This document shows, one piece after another, positions 9,533 to 19,147 of a stretch of 64,000 bases of DNA; within the stretch, counting starts at the first letter, position 1; each line of letters opens with the position of its first letter. The notes under the pieces are model-generated. The model saw only the letters and a program-made list of their open reading frames with translations. It ran no database searches and was not told where the DNA came from. The position numbers were made by a program, and so were the translations under genes. The stretch is taken from NCBI GenBank assembly GCA_964389755.1, contig CAYMEW010000013.1, positions 1 to 64,000 on the forward strand, read 5' to 3'. Origin of the DNA: JBBSUQ01 sp964389755 (lineage in GTDB: Bacteria > Bacteroidota > Bacteroidia > Flavobacteriales_D > Crocinitomicaceae).

Positions 9533-10075
9533 TCAGTGTTTACCTTCACCAACTTCTTCCACCAATTTCCGGTTAAACGCCGGAAGATCGTTCGGGTTTC
9601 TACTTGTTACGAGTCCGTTGTCCACCACAACTTCCTGGTCTACCCAGTCAGCGCCCGCGTTTTTCATATCGTGCTCAATGGATTTGTACGAGGTCATTTT
9701 GCGACCTTTCACCACTTCGGCGTTGATCAGTACCTGCGGACCGTGACAGATTGCTCCGACCGGTTTGTTTTTATCAAAGAATCCTTTTACAAATTGCAGC
9801 GCATTCGAATTCGTACGCATTTTATCGGGATTGATAACACCACCGGGTACCACCAGCGCATTGTAGTCGTCTGACTTTACTTCATCCACAGTTCGTGAAA
9901 CGGAAATTGCTTTTCCCCAGTCACCATCGTGCCAGGATTTGATAGTACCCATTTTGTCGGAGATAATATCGACTTGTGCACCTTCTTTTTCCAGTGCTTC
10001 TTTCGGGCTGAACAATTCGCTTTGTTCGAAACCATCAGTAGCGAGAATCGCCACCTTTTTTCCTTCTAATTTCAT
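9533..10075 (-). CDS. PfpI/DJ-1 family protein (deglycase/protease-like)
   Basis: 180 residues, class I glutamine amidotransferase-like fold. The nucleophile elbow AICHGPQVL gives Cys110 with His111, as in PfpI, YhbO and general stress protein 18. ILATDGFEQSEL near the N-terminus carries the conserved acidic residue next to the Cys. Members act as glyoxalases, deglycases or weak proteases in stress. Single gene, convergent with the radical SAM pair. Confidence 0.9.
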   Translation of the reverse strand: MKLEGKKVAILATDGFEQSELFSPKEALEKEGAQVDIISDKMGTIKSWHDGDWGKAISVSRTVDEVKSDDYNALVVPGGVINPDKMRTNSNALQFVKGFFDKNKPVGAICHGPQVLINAEVVKGRKMTSYKSIEHDMKNAGADWVDQEVVVDNGLVTSRNPNDLPAFNRKLVEEVGEGKH

Positions 10076-10185
10076 AGTTCCTGTTTTTAAGTTTGCTTTA
10101 CTGAAATAACAGGAAAACCGGGGCCTTGTTTCGAAATGAAAGGAAAAGAATGTTAAAATCAGGCAAGTATTTTACCGCCGCAGAA

Positions 10186-13100
10186 TTATTTCAACTTATA
10201 CTCCAGTTCAAACTGATCAAGGCTTTTGAAAAGTTGATTATTCGGTTGTACCTTCAGGCGCGATGATGGCATTTTCACCTCGTAGTTTTCAAAAGGGTCG
10301 TAAATCGTAAAACTAACGCCGCACTGCGTTCCGGTATGCTCCTGGAACACGCGGTACAAATCGGAAATGACAACCTGGTTTACGGCTTTCGAAGACATCT
10401 TAATTTCTACCATTTTCGCTTTTTTATCACGCAGTTCAGATAAAAATTCGATCGATGAAATGGTAAATTCGAGGTCCTTTCTTCGGGGCGGTATCTCTAT
10501 TCTTCCGCGAATCGCCACAAAAATATTCGGAGTGATAAAATGCTTGAATTTCAGGTAATTTTCGCGCCACAGGAAAATCTTGAAGCTATCCGTGTAATCT
10601 TCGATCATCAGTGTTCCGAACTGGTCCCCGTTGCGAGTGAGCCGATGCTCCGCTTCTGAAATAGTAGCAGCAATGAGCACCTCTTTGTTCACGTGCTCCT
10701 GCATATTATTTAGCATCGCGACCTGTCCGTTGCAAAAAGCGTCGATCTCAACCCGGTAATCATCAAGCGGGTGACCGGAAATAAAGATCCCGATCACTTC
10801 TTTTTCGCGGTTCAGTTTGTATACACTACCCCATTCATCGGATTTCGGAACTTCCGGTTCCGGCATTTTGATCTCCGAACTCTCCCCGAACAGGGAAGCC
10901 TGTGAAGAGTTGAGACTCTCCTGGAAACCGGCGCCGAACTTTACGGCATTTTCAAGAAATGTACGTCCGTTGCTGTCTTCCTGAAAATATTGGGCCCGGT
11001 GAATCCCCGCAAATGAGTCAAAGCCGCCGGCAAGCGCGAGGCTTTCAAAAGCTTTTTTATTACAAATTCGCAGATTGATGCGTTTTGTAAGGTCGAATAT
11101 GGATGTGAATGCTCCGCTTTCATTGCGTTCCCGGATGATCTCGGCTACCGGTGCCGAACCAAGGCCTTTGATCGCACCGAGCCCGAAGCGCACGGCTCCC
11201 TCTTTATTCACGGTGAAATGCAGGTTCGATTCATTGACATCGGGACCCAGAACGGGAATTTGCATCCGACGGCACTCTTCCATAAAAAACGAAACCTGTT
11301 TGATGTCGTTCATGTTGTTCGAGAGCACGGAAGCCATATATTCCGCCGGATAGTTTGCTTTCAGGTAGGCCGTTTGATAAGCGATCCACGCGTAACAGGT
11401 TGAGTGCGATTTATTAAAGGCATAAGAAGCGAAAGCTTCCCAGTCTTTCCAGATCTTATCCAGTTTGGCTTCGTCGTGGCCTTTTTTCTTCCCGTTCCCG
11501 ATAAAGAGCGGTTTCATTTTATCCAGAACGTCGCGCTGCTTTTTACCCATTGCTTTTCGCAGCGTATCGGCTTCACCTTTCGTAAAGTCGGCCAGTTTCT
11601 GCGAAAGCAGCATTACCTGCTCCTGGTAAACGGTAATTCCGTAGGTTTCCTTCAGGTATTCTTCACAGTCATCCAGGTCATATACGATATCCTCTTCCCC
11701 GTGTTTCCGACGAATGAAGGAAGGAATATATTCAAGCGGCCCCGGACGATACAGGGCATTCATCGCAATGAGGTCGGCAAAAACGGTCGGCTTGAGATCA
11801 CGCATGTATTTTTGCATCCCGGGAGATTCGTACTGGAAAATCCCGATTGTTTCACCGCGCTGGAAAAGTTCATAAGTCTTTTCGTCATCAATCGGAAAAT
11901 GATCCGGATCAAGGTCAATGTCGTGGCGTTCCTTCACATTTCGAACCGCATCCTTGATCAAGGTGAGCGTTTTGAGCCCGAGGAAGTCCATTTTCAACAG
12001 CCCGGCCGATTCTGCAACCGAGTTATCATACTGTGTGCAGTACATGGCCGAATCTTTTGCCGTGGCCACAGGTACGAAGTTCGTAATGTCGTCCGGTGTA
12101 ATGATCACCCCGCAGGCATGGATTCCGGTGTTTCTTACAGAACCTTCGAGTTTCAGGGCCTGGGTAACAACTTCTGCCGAAAGGTTATTTTCGGTGGCGA
12201 TCTGTTTCAGTTCTTTGGCCCGCCCAAAGTCATCCTGGGAAGTCCGGAACTTTTCGGCCAGTTCCGCGTCTGTCATGCCGAAGAGTTTTTTCAGCGACAG
12301 GTCCGGGACCAGTTTGGCGATCCGGTCAGCTTCGGGCAATGGGAGGTCCATGACGCGTGCTGCATCCCGAATAGATGATTTAGCGGCCATCGTACCGTAA
12401 GTGATGATCTGTGCCACCTGGTTTGATCCGTATTTTTCAATCACCCATTCGATCACACGTCCGCGACCTTCATCGTCGAAGTCAATATCGATATCCGGCA
12501 TGGAAACACGCTCAGGGTTTAGGAAACGCTCAAAGAGCAGGTCATACTCGATCGGATCAATGTTGGTAATTCCCGTGCAATAAGCGACTGCCGACCCCGC
12601 TGCCGAACCACGGCCCGGCCCGACGGAAACACCCATATCGCGTGCTGCCTGGCAAAAATCCTGAACGATCAGGAAGTAACCCGGGTATCCCGTGCGTTCA
12701 ATGGTCGCGAGTTCAAAGTCCAGTCTTTCGGAAATTTCCGGTGTAATTTCACCGTATCTCTTTTTGGCTCCCTCGTAGGTCAGGTGACGCAGGTAGTTAT
12801 TTTCCCCGCGCTTCCCGCCGTCCTCCAGGTCTTTTTCATCCCTGAACTCTTCCGGGATCTCGAAGGCCGGGAGGAGTACATCCCGTGCCAGCCCGTAAGG
12901 TTCGCATTTATCGACGATCTCCTGCACCGACTCAATAGCCTGCGGAAGGTCCAGGAACAGTTCTTTCATTTCGGCGGTGGACTTAAAGTAATATTCTTCA
13001 TTGTCCAGCCCGTACCGGTATCCGCGTCCCCTGCCCTTGGGTGTGGAAACAAGTTCGTTATCTTTGATACACAGCAATACATCGTGTGCTTCCGAATCTT

Positions 13101-14553
13101 TACGCTCGAGGTAAAATGTATTGTTGGTCGCAACGAGTTTAACATGGTGTTTCTCTGAAAAGGCGACCAGCGTTGCATTCACGCGGTTTTCATCTTCCTG
13201 CCCGTGGCGCATCACTTCGAGGTAAAAATCTGCTCCAAAAACCGATTTCCACCACAGCAAAGCTTCCTCCGCCTGTTTTTCCCCGACATTGAGGATCATG
13301 GACGGAATTTCACCGTAGAGATTTCCCGAAAGCACAATGAGGTCCTCCGAATATTGTTCAACAGCCTTTTTATCAATGCGCGGAACGTAATAAAATCCCT
13401 GGGTATAAGCGATCGACGCCAGTTTGATCAGGTTTTGATAGCCCCGTTTGTTCCTGGCGAGGAAAACAACCTGGTATCCGTTGTCTTTGACGGATTTGTC
13501 ATGCAGGTCGCGGCAAACATTGAATTCGCAGCCGATAATCGGCTTCAGTTCCTTTCCGTGGTATGGCTCTCCCTTCTTTTCGGCCTCCCTGCGTTCGGCA
13601 GCCACCTTTTTATTGTGCGTTGAAACAGCCCGCTCAAAGTGAAAAGCCGCCATCATGTTTCCCGTATCGGTAAGCGCCACGGCGGGCATGCGGTTTTCAA
13701 TCGCTTTTTGCACAAGCGCATTGACCGAAATAGTCGATTGCAGGATCGAAAACTGTGTGTGATTGTGTAAGTGCGCGAATTCGACATCGGAAAGCTGCTC
13801 AATCGCATCTTCGCGGTCCACAGCAGGTACCTCTGTTTCCGGCTCGTATTTTTTATGCAGTTTTTCGCTTTCCTCCCGTAAATTCAGGTGTTTCAGCCCA
13901 TAAAACCCAATCGGAGCCGGGTTAAAAGCCTGAAAATCGGAAATATAGTGTGAGTCTCGTTGAAGCGCTTCCGGGGAATAGATCCCGGTTCGAACGAGTT
14001 CAAAGAAGCAACGCGTGGTCGCTTCCACGTCGGCGGTAGCATTGTGTGCTTCGTTAAAGGGTTCGCCAAAAAGTTTCTGGTGCAACTCGGTCAGCGTGGG
14101 CAATTTGAATTTTCCACCACGTCCTCCCGGAATCTTACAAAGTTCGGCTGTTATCTCGGTACAGGTATCGAGGATCGGGAACGACGCGAGGTCCAGGTCT
14201 ACTTTTCGACGAAAAAATTCACATCCCATGATCGAGATGTCAAAACCAATGTTCTGTCCGACGATGAAGTTGGCTTTCCCCAGAACTTTCACGAATTCTT
14301 CGAGTACAAAGTCGAGGTCTTCTCCTTTTTCTTCGGCCAGCAGGGTTGAAATACCATGAATCTTTTCAGAATCATAGGGAATATCGAAGCCATCCGGGCG
14401 AATGAGGAAGTCGCGATGTTCGATAATCTCCCCCATATCGTTGTGTAATTGCCAGGCGATCTGCACGGCACGCGGCCAGTTTTCGGTATCGCTGACCGGG
14501 GCATTAAAATTACGGGGAAGTCCGGTTGTTTCGGTATCGAAAATGATATACAT
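10186..14553 (-). CDS. dnaE: DNA polymerase III alpha subunit with fused DnaQ-type exonuclease
   Basis: 1455 residues, about 300 longer than a lone DnaE. Residues 1-180 form a DEDDh exonuclease (Asp6, Glu8 in FDTETTG; His170 and Asp175 in NEAHNATAD), so proofreading is on the same chain as the polymerase. A PHP domain begins near residue 258 (HLHNHTQFS). The polymerase core has PGRGSAAGSAV and the catalytic aspartates of PDIDIDF (Asp687, Asp689). HIDL and YEQEQVM-type finger segments follow, then an OB-fold C-terminus. The fusion is known in Bacteroidota. Single-gene unit. Confidence 0.97.
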   Translation of the reverse strand: MYIIFDTETTGLPRNFNAPVSDTENWPRAVQIAWQLHNDMGEIIEHRDFLIRPDGFDIPYDSEKIHGISTLLAEEKGEDLDFVLEEFVKVLGKANFIVGQNIGFDISIMGCEFFRRKVDLDLASFPILDTCTEITAELCKIPGGRGGKFKLPTLTELHQKLFGEPFNEAHNATADVEATTRCFFELVRTGIYSPEALQRDSHYISDFQAFNPAPIGFYGLKHLNLREESEKLHKKYEPETEVPAVDREDAIEQLSDVEFAHLHNHTQFSILQSTISVNALVQKAIENRMPAVALTDTGNMMAAFHFERAVSTHNKKVAAERREAEKKGEPYHGKELKPIIGCEFNVCRDLHDKSVKDNGYQVVFLARNKRGYQNLIKLASIAYTQGFYYVPRIDKKAVEQYSEDLIVLSGNLYGEIPSMILNVGEKQAEEALLWWKSVFGADFYLEVMRHGQEDENRVNATLVAFSEKHHVKLVATNNTFYLERKDSEAHDVLLCIKDNELVSTPKGRGRGYRYGLDNEEYYFKSTAEMKELFLDLPQAIESVQEIVDKCEPYGLARDVLLPAFEIPEEFRDEKDLEDGGKRGENNYLRHLTYEGAKKRYGEITPEISERLDFELATIERTGYPGYFLIVQDFCQAARDMGVSVGPGRGSAAGSAVAYCTGITNIDPIEYDLLFERFLNPERVSMPDIDIDFDDEGRGRVIEWVIEKYGSNQVAQIITYGTMAAKSSIRDAARVMDLPLPEADRIAKLVPDLSLKKLFGMTDAELAEKFRTSQDDFGRAKELKQIATENNLSAEVVTQALKLEGSVRNTGIHACGVIITPDDITNFVPVATAKDSAMYCTQYDNSVAESAGLLKMDFLGLKTLTLIKDAVRNVKERHDIDLDPDHFPIDDEKTYELFQRGETIGIFQYESPGMQKYMRDLKPTVFADLIAMNALYRPGPLEYIPSFIRRKHGEEDIVYDLDDCEEYLKETYGITVYQEQVMLLSQKLADFTKGEADTLRKAMGKKQRDVLDKMKPLFIGNGKKKGHDEAKLDKIWKDWEAFASYAFNKSHSTCYAWIAYQTAYLKANYPAEYMASVLSNNMNDIKQVSFFMEECRRMQIPVLGPDVNESNLHFTVNKEGAVRFGLGAIKGLGSAPVAEIIRERNESGAFTSIFDLTKRINLRICNKKAFESLALAGGFDSFAGIHRAQYFQEDSNGRTFLENAVKFGAGFQESLNSSQASLFGESSEIKMPEPEVPKSDEWGSVYKLNREKEVIGIFISGHPLDDYRVEIDAFCNGQVAMLNNMQEHVNKEVLIAATISEAEHRLTRNGDQFGTLMIEDYTDSFKIFLWRENYLKFKHFITPNIFVAIRGRIEIPPRRKDLEFTISSIEFLSELRDKKAKMVEIKMSSKAVNQVVISDLYRVFQEHTGTQCGVSFTIYDPFENYEVKMPSSRLKVQPNNQLFKSLDQFELEYKLK

Positions 14554-14697
14554 CGCGCGGAAATTTGAACTGTTAAAGGTAGGGATTTAAAAAGCGTTTA
14601 CGACCGGGAGTCTCTGAAAGAAATCAACAAGATTTCCACGTTAACTGCACCGCTAGCCACTCGCACAAAAATAAGCCATATCCCTGCGACTCTTTAA

Positions 14698-15684
14698 TTA
14701 CAGGAAATCGAGTAATGCTTTGATAAAACTGTCGAAACTTTCAATGTGCGGAAGATGCCCGGTATCGGGAATTTCCACGAGTTGGGCTCCCTTGATTTTG
14801 CTTTGTGTCGCTTTGCCAAGTTTGTCGTAGCGTCCTACACGCCCTTTCTGCTCTTCGGTAAGAAAATTTTTACCCAGAAACGTTCGGTCACGTGTTCCGA
14901 TGATTAGCAACACCGGGACTTTCAACTGATCAAACTCATAACATACCGGTTGCGTAAGGATCATGTCATACGTGAGCGCATTGTTCCAGGCAACACGCGA
15001 ATAATCTTTCGCATCTGTCCAGGAAGCTAAAAGTTGTGCCCATTCATCATACTCCGGTTTCCAATTGCCATCGTAATAACTTTCGAGCTGGTATTTTTTG
15101 ATGGAAGCATAACTCGTTTTCAACTCCTTGCGATACCAGTAATCAACCGGGACATACGGGTAGAACGACGCATAATCTTCGAGCCCGATCGGGTTTTCGA
15201 GGATCAGTTTTTCAGTATAATCCGGGTAATCCAGAGCAAAGCGTGTAGCCAGCATCCCTCCCATCGAATGGCCAAGAACGGCGGTTTTACTGATCTTCAG
15301 GCTGTCCAGCAGTTGTTTGGTATTCAGGGCGAGTTGGGCAAATGAATATTGCAAGTGTTCCGGTTTGGAGGATTTCCCGAAACCGATCTGATCCGGCATG
15401 ATCACGCGGTAACCTTCTTCGAGCAGCGCTCTGGCTGTCTTTTCCCAGTAGGCGCCATTAAAATTCTTCCCGTGGAAAAGCAAAACGCACTTACCGTTGG
15501 ATTTTTCCGGCTGCGCATCCATATATGCCATTTCGTAGCTTTCACGTTGAATCTCAAGTTTCAGAAAGTGCACTTCAAAGGGATACTCATAGTTCGACAG
15601 GCGGATGTCCGAATGGAATTCCTGCTGTGCAGATGCGTGAAGCAGGATGCTCGCGAAGAAAAACAGGCTTAAGATCTTTTTCAT
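14698..15684 (-). CDS. Exported alpha/beta hydrolase
   Basis: 328 residues with a signal peptide (MKKILSLFFFASILLHASAQ). The alpha/beta hydrolase fold shows oxyanion LLFHGKNFNG, nucleophile elbow GHSMGG and late His in DTGHLPHIE. A TTG four codons upstream would add MIKS, but the ATG fits the signal peptide better. It is probably a periplasmic esterase or lipase-like enzyme; substrate unknown. Confidence 0.88.
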   Translation of the reverse strand: MKKILSLFFFASILLHASAQQEFHSDIRLSNYEYPFEVHFLKLEIQRESYEMAYMDAQPEKSNGKCVLLFHGKNFNGAYWEKTARALLEEGYRVIMPDQIGFGKSSKPEHLQYSFAQLALNTKQLLDSLKISKTAVLGHSMGGMLATRFALDYPDYTEKLILENPIGLEDYASFYPYVPVDYWYRKELKTSYASIKKYQLESYYDGNWKPEYDEWAQLLASWTDAKDYSRVAWNNALTYDMILTQPVCYEFDQLKVPVLLIIGTRDRTFLGKNFLTEEQKGRVGRYDKLGKATQSKIKGAQLVEIPDTGHLPHIESFDSFIKALLDFL

Positions 15685-15773
15685 GGATTTTATCAATGGA
15701 TTCTTTCAAATTTAAAGGAAGCAATGCCACTTTGCCAGCAGAACTTCAAAATTTGCACTTTTTTAACAGGCTC

Positions 15774-17093
15774 TTATTCTGCCGGGACATCCGCATGCCC
15801 CTCACCTTCTCCCAGACGCAGTGCCCGGAGGTCATTCCCGGTCGGACTTTCAAAGATACGCAAGCCGAAGTTAGGTATCACGGCAAAAATGTGATCGAAA
15901 AGATCAGCCATAACAACTTCGTAGTTTTCCCACTCTTTCGTAATCGTAAAGCAGTAGATCTCCATGGGCACACCTTTTTCGGTAGGTGCCAGTTGGCGGA
16001 CCATTAGCGTCATGTTTTTATTGATGTGAACATTATGACGCAGGTAATACTCTATGTAGCGGCGGAAAAGACCGATATTGGTCTGCTTGCGGGCGTTGAG
16101 CGGATCATCGTTCACATAGCCGTTCTCGCGGTTGTACCGGTCGATCTCTTCCTGACGTTCGCGGATAAAATCAGCGAGTACCTTGACTTTGCTGAGTCGT
16201 TCGATGAGTTCGCCGGAGGCAAAACGCACGGAATCGATCTGGATATTCACCGCTCTTTTCACCCTTCGACCGTCCGATTCCTGCATACCGCGCCAGTTGC
16301 GGAAGGAATCACTGATAAAACTGTAGGTCGGAATTGTCGTAATGGTTTTATCGAAGTTGCGGACTTTCACGGTAGTGAGCGTAATTTCCTCCACATCTCC
16401 GTCTGCACCGTATTTGTCCATCGTAACCCAGTCCCCAATGCGAATCATATCATTGGTAGCCAACTGGATGGACCCGACAAACCCGAGAATGGTGTCTTTA
16501 AAGATCAACAGGAGGATGGCTGTCATGGCCCCCAGCGAGGTGAGGAAAAAGAGCGGCGAACGTTCGGTAACCACCGAAAGCATCAGGATCAGCAGGATGC
16601 CGGTAGAAACGATCTTTACAACCTGGAAATAAGACTGAACGGGTTTATCACGATACCGTTCGAGGGTGGTAATAATATCCCGAAAAGCGTTGAGACTGCG
16701 GTTTACGGTTACAATGATCGCGTAAATGATCAATACGACAGTAACCTTGGAGAAAAAGGCTTTGAAGTCGGGATAATAATAAAAAACAATGGACAGCAGG
16801 TACTCCATACACAGCAGCGGAACCAATTGCGCCAGCGCGCGAAACACGCGATTGTGAACGAAGTGATCGTCCCAGCTGACCTTTGTACGGTCTACCACAA
16901 CTCCGAGTACACGTACAATGATAAAACGGGAAGCGATCCAGATCAGGTAAGAAACGAGTAACAGCCCGATAAACATCGCGAGCGTCCAGTAAGGCAAATG
17001 TTTGTCAAAAGCTTCCTGGTGAAACTCCATGCATTTGCCGTTTACGTAATCACAGTAAAAATGTCTGATCCAATGAATGATGCTTTCCTTCAT
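15774..17093 (-). CDS. MscS-family mechanosensitive channel
   Basis: 439 residues. About five hydrophobic helices fill the first 210 residues. The pore-lining segment and beta domain follow (LGFVGSIQLATNDMIRIGDWV, then DGDVEEITLTTVKVRNFD), which is typical of the larger YbdG-like MscS proteins. The C-terminal cytosolic part has a charged region. It probably releases solutes on hypo-osmotic shock. It is divergent from the CPBP gene with 31 bases between them. Confidence 0.9.
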   Translation of the reverse strand: MKESIIHWIRHFYCDYVNGKCMEFHQEAFDKHLPYWTLAMFIGLLLVSYLIWIASRFIIVRVLGVVVDRTKVSWDDHFVHNRVFRALAQLVPLLCMEYLLSIVFYYYPDFKAFFSKVTVVLIIYAIIVTVNRSLNAFRDIITTLERYRDKPVQSYFQVVKIVSTGILLILMLSVVTERSPLFFLTSLGAMTAILLLIFKDTILGFVGSIQLATNDMIRIGDWVTMDKYGADGDVEEITLTTVKVRNFDKTITTIPTYSFISDSFRNWRGMQESDGRRVKRAVNIQIDSVRFASGELIERLSKVKVLADFIRERQEEIDRYNRENGYVNDDPLNARKQTNIGLFRRYIEYYLRHNVHINKNMTLMVRQLAPTEKGVPMEIYCFTITKEWENYEVVMADLFDHIFAVIPNFGLRIFESPTGNDLRALRLGEGEGHADVPAE

Positions 17094-17124
17094 ATTTTAG
17101 TACGTTTGTAAGCCAATTTGAGCT

Positions 17125-17670
17125 GTGAACAAGGCAAAATTACATATTTTCGGATGGATAACCTTGCTGGTATTCCCTCTTCCTGCCTTTTTGTGGCTGC
17201 ATTATGCCGAAGGACGGTCCTTGTCGGATTTCCTGCGCCCGGACCAGGTACTGAGCATTGGCACTGGGCTCGGCATTGAACTCGGTGTGGCCTATGCTTT
17301 TTTTATCCTGCTGATGATGCGGGCACCGGTATTCGAGAAACTGCCGGCACGTGTCGAGCGCATCATTGCGGCCATGAAGCTCAATTTAGCCGATGCGGTG
17401 TTCCTGTCCCTCTGCGCGGGTATCGGGGAAGAATTGCTTTTCCGGGCCGGAATCCAGTTTTACCTGGGGCCGTGGATCACTTCCGTGGTCTTCGTCGCGA
17501 TTCACGGGTATCTCAATCCGATGAACTGGCGGATGTCGCTTTACGGCCTGTTGCTGCTTCCCTTTATTTTCCTGATCTCTTTCGGATATTACACCTTCGG
17601 ACTGTGGTTTTCTATCGGGGCTCATTTCGCGTATGACCTCGTGCTGTTTCTTTCGATCCGGGAAGAATAA
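17125..17670 (+). CDS. CPBP family intramembrane metalloprotease
   Basis: 181 residues, polytopic, GTG start. CPBP (Abi/CAAX protease) motifs are visible: GEELLFRAG with the two glutamates and Arg, then HGYLNP, then HFAYD late in the protein. Such proteins are membrane peptidases or peptidase-like proteins in bacteriocin self-immunity or protein maturation. Substrate unknown. Confidence 0.88.
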   Translation: MNKAKLHIFGWITLLVFPLPAFLWLHYAEGRSLSDFLRPDQVLSIGTGLGIELGVAYAFFILLMMRAPVFEKLPARVERIIAAMKLNLADAVFLSLCAGIGEELLFRAGIQFYLGPWITSVVFVAIHGYLNPMNWRMSLYGLLLLPFIFLISFGYYTFGLWFSIGAHFAYDLVLFLSIREE

Positions 17671-17685
17671 GACAAGGTGTCACTA

Positions 17686-18537
17686 CTATTTGGACAGGTC
17701 GACGCGAAGCAGGTGACGTACATCTGCGAGCGGCACCCTGAAACTGATGGGACCCATGGCGTAGGCGTTCACTTCGTAGGCATTGAATAGGAAAGCGATC
17801 TGGTCTCCGTCCGGATAAAAATTACTGTTGCACGAAAAGCGATCGTTGGGGAACCAGAACCCGGCTTCTGCGAGATTCGCACCCGGCTTTAGCCCGACTG
17901 CCTTTACAAAATACGGTTTGGCAATACGATTGAATGCCATGGTATCCGACACCAGGTCGCTGAAGCGAATGGTTTTGCCCGTTTCATGATCGATCCAGGT
18001 ATAAAAATTTCCGGAATTACCATGCGCTCCGCCCGAATAGACGTTGTAATACGTGTGCACGATGTCAAAGTCGCGGTAATTTGTGTCGACGTTTGCTTTC
18101 AGTTCCATCGAGTACATCACCGGGAAGTCAAAGGCATCTACCTCGGACCGGTAGTCATTGCGGAAACTTTCGAGGCAATTCTGCAGGACACTGTGCGACA
18201 TCTCCGTGTAAGGGGCAGCGCTGTAGCCGTATTCACTTTCAAAGGAAGTAATGAATGCAAACACCCGGCGATTGACCGAATCCTGGTATGGAAAGCGAAG
18301 CGGTTTGTAGTATTGAGCCGAGGCCGTAATCAGTTCCGGTTTGTCAGTCGCAAAATCCTTCAGTTCGAGTGACGCGGAATCAGCGATCAGCGTGAGCGGT
18401 TCACGCGGGGGATTCACCTCTTCTTCCGGATTTTCTGTCCCGGGATCTTCTTTACCGTTGACGTTTTTATCATTTCCTGAACAACTGACTAACAAATAAC
18501 TAACAGCTGTTATTAAAACAAATACTTTTAAATTCAT
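17686..18537 (-). CDS. DUF3298/DUF4163 lipoprotein (RsiV/PdaC-like)
   Basis: 283 residues. The lipobox LVSC gives Cys at about residue 19, followed by an acidic, Pro-rich linker. The body has a DUF4163-like beginning (YKPLRFPYQDSVNRRVFAFI) and a DUF3298-like C-terminus (YSGGAHGNSGNFYTWIDHETG, FLFNAYEVNAYAMGPISF). This fold occurs in RsiV and in peptidoglycan deacetylase PdaC accessory domains. No catalytic domain is attached. Its ATGA overlaps the end of the cytidine deaminase gene upstream. Confidence 0.87.
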   Translation of the reverse strand: MNLKVFVLITAVSYLLVSCSGNDKNVNGKEDPGTENPEEEVNPPREPLTLIADSASLELKDFATDKPELITASAQYYKPLRFPYQDSVNRRVFAFITSFESEYGYSAAPYTEMSHSVLQNCLESFRNDYRSEVDAFDFPVMYSMELKANVDTNYRDFDIVHTYYNVYSGGAHGNSGNFYTWIDHETGKTIRFSDLVSDTMAFNRIAKPYFVKAVGLKPGANLAEAGFWFPNDRFSCNSNFYPDGDQIAFLFNAYEVNAYAMGPISFRVPLADVRHLLRVDLSK

Positions 18538-19007
18538 TTACCAAAGGTTAGGGGTAATAATTCGCTTGCCGAATCAAAAATTAAAGTCTGATCATTCTGA
18601 CAAACCAGTATGATCCTATACGGTTTTCGCTGCCGTGCTTCCGTTTCAGCCATTACCTGGCGACAGGCACCACAGGGTGACAACAATTTGTCCTTATCGA
18701 TGAGATTGCCTTTTGCAACAATACAGAGCGTCTCGACCGCAAGATCCGGATAATTAGCACCGGCATAAAACAGGGCCGTTCTTTCGGCACAAAGTCCGGA
18801 GGGATAAGCGATGTTTTCCTGGTTACTTCCGCGTACAATGGTGCCATCAGACAGTAAGAGCGCCGCTCCGACCTTAAATTCACTGTACGGAGCATATGCA
18901 TTTTCGCATACTTCAAAGGCCTGACGCACCAGTTCACGGTCGCGGATATCCAGTTCCCGGTAGTGTTCCAGCACCTCGTATTTAATCGTTATTTCTCGGC
19001 TTGCCAT
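18534..19007 (-). CDS. cdd: Cytidine deaminase
   Basis: 157 residues, the tetrameric small form of pyrimidine salvage. The zinc site and catalytic Glu are in LCAERTALF, and the second zinc motif is SPCGACRQVM. FKVGAALLLSDG is the substrate-side motif. It is followed by the DUF3298-type lipoprotein with a 4-base ATGA overlap, an arrangement that suggests co-translation but has no obvious functional link. Confidence 0.95.
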   Translation of the reverse strand: MASREITIKYEVLEHYRELDIRDRELVRQAFEVCENAYAPYSEFKVGAALLLSDGTIVRGSNQENIAYPSGLCAERTALFYAGANYPDLAVETLCIVAKGNLIDKDKLLSPCGACRQVMAETEARQRKPYRIILVCQNDQTLIFDSASELLPLTFGK

Positions 19008-19094
19008 ATGTATGGGTTTAAGGGCTGCAGCAGCGCGTTTGCAACCGTGTCCCGAAGTTAACGAATAATTTTGAGTCGCAGGGTGCGAAGCCCG

Positions 19095-19126
19095 TTTGGA
19101 CAGGCCACATATTTCGTGTAATTTTG
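19095..19126 (+). promoter_or_regulatory. Bacteroidota -33/-7 promoter of mtaB
   Basis: TTTG at 19095-19098, a 20-base spacer, and TAATTTTG at 19119-19126 (TAnnTTTG). This is one of the cleanest promoters in the window and gives a short leader of roughly 15 bases. Confidence 0.65.
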
Positions 19127-19147
19127 CAGTTTTAAAATGAATTGTCC

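Noticed and set aside
11404..12378. Antisense frame of 324 codons within dnaE
   Set aside because: It lies opposite conserved DnaE polymerase sequence and has no domain or promoter.
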